NCBI GenBank assembly: GCA_035610835.1 | Contig: CM069454.1 | Coordinates: forward strand, 65,132,883 to 65,196,882 | Direction of reading: 5' to 3' | From: Ophiura sarsii | Taxonomy: Eukaryota > Echinodermata > Ophiuroidea > Amphilepidida > Ophiuridae | DNA length: 64,000 nucleotides | Part shown: positions 19,675 through 28,542 of the stretch, in pieces | How the letters are laid out: each line of letters starts with the position of its first letter | Numbering within the stretch: position 1 is the stretch's first letter | Notes under the pieces: generated by a model | The model's input: the letters and a program-made list of their open reading frames with translations, nothing else | What the model was told of the DNA's origin: nothing | Databases searched by the model: none | Position numbers and translations under genes: made by a program

Positions 19675-20767
19675 GTACATTATTAATTTATTTTAGAATG
19701 CTATTATAAATCTGACAATATTCACTTACTCTCTTTAGTCAATTTGTAAGGGTGATGGTCTTCTATAAAGACGGTTTGTACGATAACGAATCAACATGTT
19801 GTAAAATCATATTAAGATCATGACAATAAACATGATAAATCACAAACGAGGCATGTTTTGGAAAGAAACCGCAGAATGAAAATGAACACAAAAAATGAAA
19901 AGCTCTATTCCAAAAGCAAAGGGATTAACTCCACCTTTTGTCGAAATTGAGTTAGGTGCAGAACATGAAAGAGAGTTTCGAAATACATATGTTACACTTT
20001 GATCTAATTTCAGGAAATGTCCGGTAATTTCCGGAAATTTGAATATAATTCACTATTTAGTAAGCCAAAATGGTAGAAATATGGTTCTTTTATCATGGTA
20101 AAACATCGATAAGAATGTCCTTAATGAAATGCAATGAAGAAAACGTAAAATGTATGGGATAATTGTTAATAAAATTGCACACAAACAGAAGTGTTTTTAT
20201 TTCAAAAATGAGCCAAATTGTCAAAGTTTTCAGGTTTTTTTTCAAGAAAAAACAAAATGTCATACTTTAAAAAAGGGTATTTGAATTCGGATTTCTGTTT
20301 TCAATGTGATTTGATAATGTCTTTCAGGTGTTCCTTAATTGAAAATAACGATTGTTTAGTAAAGTGGTTTTTTTACAAATTGGTCGAAACATTTATGTTC
20401 CAAAAGGGATCAACTCACTAGTTTCCGAAAATAAAGAATGACATAAGAAATACGGTGAAAATTAAACAATGAAATCAAACCATTTTTAAGCTTACACGTA
20501 TTATAATAGTAGCCTATCTTTCATATGGCAGAAAATTAGCATAATCAAAGAAGTGCAACATCCTTAATTTCACTTATATGGAGTTGATCCCTTTTGGAAC
20601 ATAGCTCTTCATATATATTTTCATAATTATCTTGCCACACAAAGACACCACCTAAATATATTTTGTTGTACTATTTACACTACTTGCGTTTCAGTTTCTT
20701 GTTATTGTAAGAACATTTTCTTGGTGCTATATAGTTAGTTATTTCCTGGTTTTTTTGGTTTATGCAG
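19675..20767 (+). other. Predicted intron of the Crypton-like gene
   Basis: 1,093 bases from GTACAT to a pyrimidine-rich TTTTTTGGTTTATGCAG. It is AT-rich, with no frame of note (the 67-codon frame at 20218 has no domain). The phase is the same on both sides. Confidence 0.6.
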
Positions 20768-21966
20768 ATTATCTGATAGTACAGAGAGGAAAATCCGTTG
20801 GGCTGTCAACCTCTTTAACCAGTGACAAAAAGAGAGAAACATACAAGCTTCATCGAACCCATCCCTCAACATAAGTTCCATCAATGTACATCTCGACAAT
20901 ATGACGAAAGACGAATTGAATTATTCAATATCTAGGTTTCTTTGTGAGGTAAAAAAACACTGATGGTGAACATTACCCTGGAAACACACTTCACGAGATG
21001 GTTATTTGTTTCCAGCTGCATTTCGAACTGAAGGGAATAGCCTACAAGTTCCTGAATGATCCTGCTTTTCTGGAACTTAAAAACACACTGGACAGAAAAA
21101 TGCAGGAGCGTGCCCAGTCTGGTATAGGGGCACATACAAAACAAGCCCAAGTTATCACAGTGGACGAGGAGGACATGCTATGGAAAAGTGAAATCCTTGG
21201 ATCATCAAATCCTACCCAACTTCTTAACACCCTGGTTTACATGGTTGGGTTAAATTTCGCATTGCGTGGTGGCCAGGAGCACAGGAGTTTAAGATGGAAA
21301 GAGCCCCAGCTTGAACTCTTAACAGACAGTACAGGAAACAATTTCCTCCGATACTCAGAGGATTGCTCTAAGACCAATCAGGGCGGTTTGAAGCATCGCA
21401 CAATTAAGCCGAAGGTAGTTGATGCATATGAGAATAAGAAAGACAGAAAACGTTGCCTTGTTACTCTCTTTAAGAAATACACGTACCACTGCCCGGAAAA
21501 CAAACCAAATGGGTTTTATCTACGACCCCTCGCCAAGCCTAAGGGAGCAATCTGGTATGCAGCAACACCAATTGGCAGACACAAGCTTTCCCAGGTTGTC
21601 TCAGAACTGTGCAAAAAGGGAGGCCTATCTGGACATCGTACAAACCATTCTCTACGCGCTACTGCTGCATCAAGGCTCTATGATGAGCAAATTGATGAAC
21701 AATTAATATGTGAAGTCACTGGACACAGATCCAATGCAGTCCGGAATTACAAACGCACAACCGTCACCTTAAAGCGCAAGGTAAACGCCGTCGTCCAAGG
21801 ACTAACAGTAGCTAATCCAAGCACAAGCGGTAGCAGTAATGTAAGTAATGAACCGGATGAAGATAATAATCAAGCACGTCATCAGTCTGTTTCAAGTGTC
21901 ATTGAAAATACAGGTCTTTCTGGTGCTACCAAGCACATTTCACTAACACTGAACTTTTATTTATAA
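20768..21966 (+). pseudogene. Crypton-like (DUF3504) tyrosine recombinase, exon 2, broken
   Basis: The exon opens LSDSTERKIRWAVNLFNQ, an N-terminal (SAM-like) core-binding motif of Crypton/ZMYM-type recombinases, then meets TGA at 20823-20825 where a tryptophan is usual. A one-base gain in an A-run near 20950 shifts the frame. From 20998 the frame is open to 21966. The catalytic domain has LRGGQEHRSLRW (first Arg region), NHSLRATAASRLY (His-x-x-Arg), TGHRS (His) and VRNYKR (nucleophile Tyr), that is, the R-H-R-H-Y set of tyrosine recombinases. The protein would cut and rejoin DNA for element movement. With one stop and one frameshift it is probably dead, unless these are sequence errors. Confidence 0.82.
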
Positions 21967-22034
21967 ATTGAACTGGAAAACGTTAGAAAACGTATGAAAA
22001 ATATTGAAATGAAATCAAGAGAATGTGATAGCAT

Positions 22035-22635
22035 CACAGAGAATATTAATTCGTCAAAAAGGGGTCTTATTTGACAAATTAAAAACTTGTCATCCAAAAT
22101 GGCAGGTTTGTTTGAAATATTCTGTAATGGTGTACATTTATTTGTGATGCTAAAAGAACAATTTAGAGTGTTTCTAGTTAATTTTCATCGTAACAAACAT
22201 TTGCTTGACTGAAATATATTTAACTTTTAATGAATGAATGAATGACAAATTAAATGACAAATTAAAATTACTTATCATCAATAAAATTACAAATTAAAAT
22301 TACTTATCATCAATAAAATTACAAATTAAGATTAGTCATTTAATTTGTCATTCATATTAAATGACTAATTATTGATTTAAAAATATTCTTTTAATATGTC
22401 ATTTAATTTGTCATTCATTTGTCATTCATTCATTTGTCATTGAAAATCAAATATTTATGAGTCGTGAAAATATTTGCTATGTTGAAAATTCAATTAAAAA
22501 TACTACTAATTGGTAAATTATCATTAAAAATAATTGTTTAGCATTACAAAATATTGTTTAACTGACGAACCTTCCATGACAAATGTTTAATTTTTCAAAT
22601 AAGACCCCTTTTTTGACGAATTAATATTCTCTGTG
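22035..22635. repeat. Foldback element with about 47-bp inverted ends
   Basis: CACAGAGAATATTAATTCGT and the following 27 bases (including AAAAAGGGGTCTTATTTGA) return as a near-perfect reverse complement at 22588-22635. The middle is AT-rich and holds a second inverted set built from GACAAATTAAATGACAAATT and its complement (22225-22440). It begins 69 bases after the recombinase stop. No target duplication is evident. Confidence 0.8.
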
Positions 22636-23400
22636 TATACGACTATGATAAAATGTACAGTGAATTAAAGATTCGCTTTGATATTAAACGCATTGTTTTC
22701 AATAATCAATTCCCGATCAGGATTGAATGAGTCTAAATCATTATATCAGTAACTGTAAAATACAAATAGGGGGAACATCATTTTAGATTATGAAGTTTGG
22801 TGGTTTATGACCGTGCCATATCCTACTGTGCATTTGATTTTGTCGCAATATTATTTACTGGAAAATTACTTCAACTGATCATAAATGAAGAAATATTATG
22901 TGTTTATATGACTTAATGATACAAAAGATGTTATTATTTATGTGATATTAACAAGGGTTCTTACTAGTAAAACAGTCTTTGAAAATAAAGATTGACAAAT
23001 ATAAGTGTATAAAATGCTCATAATATGCGTGTGCACAATAACAAACGTACATGTATATTTGTTATAAATTGGATACATTTTGCTTCAATTACGATTAATA
23101 AATGTACAAAATATTGACTTGATTTGATAGTAATGGTGTTGTTTGATTGTATTGTACGAAGAAAGAGAGTTTTGATATCCAAATGTTCAAAATATTGACT
23201 TGAAAGCAATGGTATTGTGCAACGACAGAATGTTGATACATTTTCATGGTATTTCGACTTGAAGACAATGGTATTGTATTTGTATTGTATAAAATAAATG
23301 TTTCGAGCTAAAATACGATTAATTTAATTATGGTATTCTGGAAAAAGGAGTTCACTTCTGTGTGTGTGTGTCTGTAATCAATTATTGTTGTATTTATTTC
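22636..23400. other. AT-rich stretch without recognisable gene
   Basis: Loose repeats of ATGTTCAAAATATTGACTTGA (partial; near 23110 and 23185) and a short TG run at 23358-23370. No coding signal. Confidence 0.5.
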
Positions 23401-23649
23401 TGTAGGGGTGAGAGATATCTAAGGAGAGAAAAACAACTCTCCATGGCTCTCGATTTACGAATGGAGGGATGTTGTTCTCTAAACAATAACTCTCCATTCT
23501 TAACAATAACTCTCCATTCGTAAATTTACGAATGGCGTGTTATTGTTCTATCTCTCCATTCTTGGAAAATAATGGAGTGAGAAAACAATGTCATGACGTC
23601 ATAGGTGTGCGTTAACGCTAATTAACGCTAAGTTTGCCCAGTAGAAACA
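23401..23649. repeat. Right inverted arm of the Crypton-like unit with palindromes
   Basis: 23582-23649 is the inverted partner of 18849-19013 (ATGACGTCATAGGTGTGCGTTAA and TTTGCCCAGTAGAAAC, in part). Just inside are CTCTCCATTC-type repeats and a 46-bp palindrome at 23502-23547 centred on CGTAAATTTACG. The phrase ACGAATGGCGTG occurs in both end hairpins. Confidence 0.72.
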
Positions 23650-24029
23650 GGCAGAACCGGGCAATAATCGGTATTTTTTGTAATCCCAAAAACTTTCACA
23701 AAGCAGGTTTGAAACCGGCAATAATCGGCCATAAACCCAATAGAAACAGAAAGGCGATTCTTAGCGGTTTGCGCCGTGAACCGTGTCACGCTGGGTTATA
23801 CATATTATTGTGAAGCAATCTTTTTCAGGTGCGGTGGCATTGTTTGGTTTTACAAAAGGTCAAATGTTGTGGCCCATCGACTAGGGTCGATAAACTTAGC
23901 GGTAACTTTTTGCGAGTAGAAACAGGGGGGATTAAAAACGGACCGATTGAATTCGCACAGTCCAAAAAAAAAAATCGCACAGTAAATGTACTACATGAAC
24001 AATTTCTCGTCCCCATTTTTCCGCTTCTC
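23650..24029. other. Stretch without confirmed gene
   Basis: A frame from about 23829 reads through a possible acceptor (TTTTTCAG at 23821-23828), but I recognise no domain and it runs into the poly-C tract. ACCGGCAATAATCGG and CCGGGCAATAATCGG form a short direct repeat. Confidence 0.4.
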
Positions 24030-24108
24030 CGTCCCCATTTTAGGTGTCCGGGGGGGGGGGGGGGCAGTCTGCCCCCCCCCCCCCTGCCCCCCGCTGGCTA
24101 CGCTACTG
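24030..24108. mobile_element. hAT-type MITE end fragment
   Basis: G and C homopolymers are followed by CTGGCTACGCTACTG, the right-end inverted repeat of the CAGTGGCGTAGCCAG family seen at 2451, 27134 and 56178. The left end is missing. Confidence 0.65.
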
Positions 24109-24399
24109 CATGGCATATCGGTGGTATAATAACAGACCGGCAATATCTCAACTCATTCATATACGGAATAAATCACAAGGCAGCAATTGTTTTGCTTATG
24201 ATTTACGTTGTAAAAATGATAGCTGCGTTGTGCTTTATGGTGGTATTATAGTCCTTCACGTTTTAAATACAAAGTGTTATTATTGGCCAAACCTGAGATG
24301 ATTATATAATCGTCTGACTCACAATCACATCGCTTCACTTACACGGGCAGCCAAGGCGCACATAATGTATCATCACTTATAGATTGTAATATCCCTAAC

Positions 24400-24611
24400 A
24401 GCTTCCCGCTCTCGCTTGGGTCGACAAGGCAATTGAGACTGTAGTATATGTACGAAATAAAAGGTAAACAAACTCAGAAGATTGTGAAATCTGTACCACT
24501 TTGTTTTATTCATACACGTGAGTGGAAAACGTAAGCAAAACGTTCATATCAGAAAGTCACTAACAACAGCGCGTCACCCGACGTAATAGCGCCCTCGATT
24601 GGAACACAACA
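24400..24611 (-). repeat. Putative LTR of the minus-strand Gypsy fragment
   Basis: On the minus strand a purine tract of G residues (24617-24631, read as the polypurine tract) precedes TGTTGTGTTCCAATCGAGG at about 24611. AATAAAAC lies further on as a possible polyadenylation signal. The far end of the LTR is not defined and no second copy is seen, so this rests on position after pol. Confidence 0.4.
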
Positions 24612-24629
24612 TATTCCCCCCCCCCCCCC

Positions 24630-25870
24630 TAAGGGTTTTGTTATTCAAGTCTATGCGTAATCCTCAAGGTAGCGCGGAGGCTGTCTATTCCTTTGTGAGC
24701 GACGGAGATCCGGAGCTGGTTGGAGATCCGGAGCGGAACGATCACCGGGATCCGCCACATGGATCAATGGGTCGATGTCATCCTGTGCGTCATCTGGGTT
24801 GCGTCTTTGTCGGGTATAAACAATTCGTCGACTATTCCATCGCGACCCGTCATCGAGTTCGTAAGAGTTTGGACCCAGTTTGCGTTTGATTTGCTTGAGT
24901 GCAGAGAGAGAGAGTTGTCTTCAGCTTGTGGCCCTGTTGGGGACGTTTGACTCTCACCCACTCGTTAAGTTGGAAGGTTGACTCTTTCGCGCGTCTCTTT
25001 TGGTCCGTGTAGCTTTTACCTCTATGTTGGCGCTCTGCGATGTCGTTTGCTTTTGCGACAGTAGCAGGCTTAACGGCCTCAGGAGGTTTCAGAATGTCTA
25101 ATGAGAGCGATAACTTCCTACCGATCATGAGTTCTGCAGGACTACTCTCTGTCAAGCTATGAGGAGTAGCACGATAGTTCATCAGAATGCTCTGAAGAGA
25201 GTTGTCAAAAGTGTATCCATCTCGGATGTGCGCTTTGAGTTGCTCCTTGAGGACCCGGTTGAACCGTTCAACTCCACCGTTGGCTGGAGGATTGTATAGA
25301 GCAGTTCGACGATGTTCGATCCCAAGATGGCGTAAGTACTTGGTGAACTCCTCTGAAGTAAATTTGGGACCATTATCAGAAATGATGACAGATGGTAAAC
25401 CCTAACGCGTGAATAATCGCTGAAGGATGGTGATTACCGTGCGTGACGTTACGCTGCTTGTTGTTGCGACCTCTGGCCACTTGGAATGTAGGTCATGGAC
25501 GACTAGGAGGAAGCGTTGACTAGCAGGAGCTGCTTAAACTTCTCCAAAGATGTCGATCTGTAACACATCCCATGGTTTCGTAGGCCAGGGTATCGGCTGA
25601 AGTGGTGGCTGAACAATTTTTGTAGTTTAATCGCTCAGCTGACAGGCTTCACAGTTGCGTACAAACTGTTCAACTTCTTTGTCCATGCCTGGCCACCATA
25701 TCGCTTCGCGACACCGTTGTTTCATTTTCACGATCCCAGGATGACCTTCATGAGCGAGCGTTATGACGCGTTTCTGAAGTGTAGCTGGGATAACGGCTCT
25801 CGTTCTTCGCGCGATGCAGCAGTCATTCCACACGGAGAGTTCATACTTAAGTTCCTTCTCAAACAAGAAC
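24630..25870 (-). pseudogene. Ty3/Gypsy pol fragment: integrase, decayed
   Basis: Minus strand, from high to low coordinates: an H2C2 zinc-binding domain (HEGHPGIVKMKQR..., NCEACQ; 25640-25780), then the integrase core with DIFGEV (first Asp), SVIISDNGPKFTSEEF (second Asp, near 25350-25390) and NGGVERFNRVLK (Glu, near 25260-25290), then MNYRATPHSLTESSPAELM (25130-25182) and a C-terminal linker. Such integrases insert retroelement cDNA. Stops and frameshifts interrupt it (for example near 25385 and 25530). RT and gag are absent: the fragment ends where the inverted-repeat block at 25846 begins. It is a different family from the Gypsy at 41313. Confidence 0.8.
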
Positions 25871-25903
25871 CCTGCTCGTTACAATGGCAAGAGAGGGTTG
25901 CTG

Positions 25904-25974
25904 ACTGGAGACCGCGGGTTACTATTTTCCCTCGACCTTCGGTCTCGCGAAAATAGTATCCCACGGTCTCCAGT
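25904..25974. repeat. Large hairpin, 25-base arms
   Basis: ACTGGAGACCGCGGGTTACT and onward (25904-25928) pairs with 25950-25974 with about three mismatches. The 21-base loop is CTCGACC..GGTCTCG-like, itself partly self-complementary. The design resembles the hairpin at 18896-18954. Confidence 0.8.
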
Positions 25975-26092
25975 TCTCCTCGGGGCCCAATAGATTCCAC
26001 CAGATCCCTCAAGAGCAGTAAATATTTGTATAATATTCCAATAGTATGCATGATTACACCAATGCCCCGAGAACCGCTCTAGTTGGATTTAA

Positions 26093-26465
26093 AGGCATAT
26101 TATGTGATCTTTTCCAAGTAGCGCCTTGATTTTTACTATGAAAGCAGATTTTTCTTGCAGATTTGCATTTTTGATTATAAATCATAAAGATCTTCTAAGT
26201 TACAAATCAATACAATTTCCTAATTACTTCAAAATCATGGATTGAAAATAGGTTGTACCGAGCGGTACAATCTTTTTTTTCTTCCACATTTTACTCTAAA
26301 TTCACTCTAAAACTATGATTGTGAGGTTATTAGGAATCGTATCGCTCTGTAACTTGGAATATATTTATGATTTATGATCAGAAAAGTAAATCTGCAAGAA
26401 AATCTGCTTCCAATTTTTTTTCGAGGATTGAGGTCGTCCCCTGGAAAAGATCACATAAAATACCT
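26093..26465. mobile_element. TTAA-flanked MITE with long inverted ends
   Basis: TTAA at 26089-26092 and 26466-26469. The ends AGGCATATTATGTGATCTTT and, on the other strand, AGGTATTTTATGTGATCTTT match well. A second inverted pair further in (GCAGATTTTTCTTGCAGATTT and AAATCTGCAAGAAAATCTGC, in part) lengthens the arms to about 80 bp. piggyBac/Kolobok-like by its target site; no coding content. Confidence 0.75.
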
Positions 26466-27133
26466 TTAATTATGCGGGGGTGGGGGTAAAAATGAGCATG
26501 AATATGCCAAAATCCAGAGAAAGTTGCATGACCTAACAAGTTTATATTCTTCACCTCGCGTTCGTATAGCGATAGCGTTTTTTACGCATTAAATGCAGGA
26601 AGGACCAATTATATTTAACGGTATATGACCCGATCACTTTTTTGGGCTATGATTTTGTTTCACATCAAGATATTTTTGTATCAGAAGAATCCCCATTTTT
26701 TTCTCATTATGTCTGTAAAATATTAGGGGCCAGAAATGTTTAATTTGGAAATTATAGGCTAAAATGTGGTGAATTACTGCCAAAGGTGGTTAACCACCAA
26801 GCAGTCTGTGTACTACTCAATGGGCACACGTCTTTTGATCTTGCGCTTCTAAAAATAGAACCATTGGAGTTATGCAACTCAAACTTTGGAATGCAACAAT
26901 TTAAAGGATGAGCTTTCATGTAAAATAGAAAACATCAAGTTGAAAATCGGGTCAGCAATCGGAACATCTCCTTTTTTTTAAAAAGTTTACTTTTATCATT
27001 ACTATGTAGAATTCTTAAAAGGTCAGTAATGATAAAAGTAATTCGACAATTATGTCTAACATTACCCTGATTAAGAGCGAATATTTTCTAGATTAACAAA
27101 CTCACGGACACGCTAACAGTATTGGAGGTGAAA

Positions 27134-27661
27134 TAGTAGCGTATCTCCCGGGGGATCAGGGGGGGGGGGGGCAGAGTGCCCCCAGACGGCCTTGACCGGG
27201 AAGGCCAGCCCAAACTACCGGGCTAAAAAAAAGAGAGGGGGAGAAAGAGAGAAGAAAAAGGGAAAGGAAAAGGAGAAGAGGAAGATAAAAGGGAAAAGGA
27301 AAGAGAAAATCTAAGGGATTTACTTAATTCCCAGCAAAATGACAACTTTGCCCCTTGCCCGGTATGATGATGGGCAATTTAGTATAAAAAGGGCAAATTT
27401 TCTCGCGCTACGCGCGCATTTGTCCAGGAATATCACTATAGAAGCCCGTTTGAAAGACAAATGTACCTGAATAATGGCCAGATTCACGTAGATATGTTGT
27501 TAAAATTTCGCGCGCTACTCGCACATCAACTTTAGGATGCAACGTCATTCGCTGAATAAACAACCCAGCTGCGCAATTTTTTTACTTAATAGCGGCGAAC
27601 TGGTGTTCACCGGGAAAAAATATCCTTTGCCCCCCTGGAAAAAATCCCAGATACGCCACTG
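27134..27661. mobile_element. hAT-type MITE with exact 8-bp TSD
   Basis: Ends TAGTAGCGTATCTCC and, inverted, CAGTGGCGTATCTGG. An exact 8-bp duplication AGGTGAAA lies at 27126-27133 and 27662-27669. It contains a G run and CGCGCTACGCGCGC plus CGCGCGCTACTCGC motifs, as in the copy at 2451-2811. No transposase. Confidence 0.88.
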
Positions 27662-27755
27662 AGGTGAAAACTATATGGAATTAAAAAGTCAGCAACCCTC
27701 TCTTGCCATTGTAACGAGCAGGGTTCTTGTTTGAGGGGGAACTTAATTAAGTATG

Positions 27756-28542
27756 AAATGGATGCGGTCGTAGAATTGAACTCTCGAACCCTGGAACATT
27801 CGTTGAGAGAAAACGAAAAAAGTATGGGTCATTGCGTTTATAACGTGGTAGTTTGTCGTGTATTTACACAACTTACATGAGCGTCGCACCCCGTAGTTTT
27901 ACTGCCATTGGTTTGTCAACAACAACATGGCGTTCTGAGTAGTAGACCTGAAAATGTTTATAATAAAATTTGAAACGAAGACAAGAAGACACAACTCTCC
28001 AATATTACAGTTCAAATAATTTATTGAAAACTGAAGAAATGATGAACGTTACATATTACATGATGTGGACTGCTTCACACTCAACAACGAAGAGATCGTT
28101 TACACGCTGCAATGCGCTTTTGAGTACTTCCCGGGAACTCGTCACCTGCTTGGTGCTCTGTGATTGGACAACGATCGACCTGACCCGGAAGTAACACAGA
28201 CGCAACAAGCAACTAACAAGAAGTTCCCATAAAAGTGAATGCTCACATCTCACCAAGTTAGCATCCTACACGTTAGAGACTTAACAAATCTGTATAATTT
28301 CCTGACGATATGCCTAATCAGGGGACAATGGTCAAATTCTTCAACAAATTGGGTTCATCAGATGAGAGCTAGACAGGGAAGGGTCTGAAAAGCTTTAAAT
28401 ATGCATCCCCAAATATCAGCCTCTTAATCATCAGTACATGTATATGTTCATAATCAAGTTGAAATAGCTGTAAATATCTAAGTTTACCAGCTATATTTTC
28501 CTATAATAATATCCAATGCACATTGATTTTAAGATATCAATA
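27756..28542. other. Stretch without confirmed gene, 3' side of the GPCR gene
   Basis: The minus strand at 27960-28260 has an AATAAATT signal and a CAATCACAG-type element and could be an old LTR, but no second copy or clear TG...CA ends are visible. The part next to 28542 is the likely 3' untranslated region of the receptor gene. Confidence 0.4.

Larger units (their letters stand above)
25846..27755. mobile_element. Inverted-repeat-bounded composite block
   Basis: The segment 25858-25906 (CAAACAAGAACCCTGCTCGT and on through GAGAGGGTTGCTGAC) returns exactly inverted at 27688-27736. A looser match continues outward to about 25846 and 27755 (TTCATACTTAA). Between the arms lie a hairpin, a TTAA MITE and a hAT-type MITE but no transposase. 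The block adjoins and probably interrupts the Gypsy fragment. Confidence 0.75.

Noticed and set aside
23829..24251. 140-codon frame as an exon after the TTTTTCAG acceptor
   Set aside because: No recognisable domain, and the frame depends on the length of the poly-C tract at 24071-24084.
27960..28260. LTR on the minus strand next to the GPCR gene
   Set aside because: A polyadenylation-like AATAAATT is present, but there is no second copy, primer-binding site or coding region to support it.
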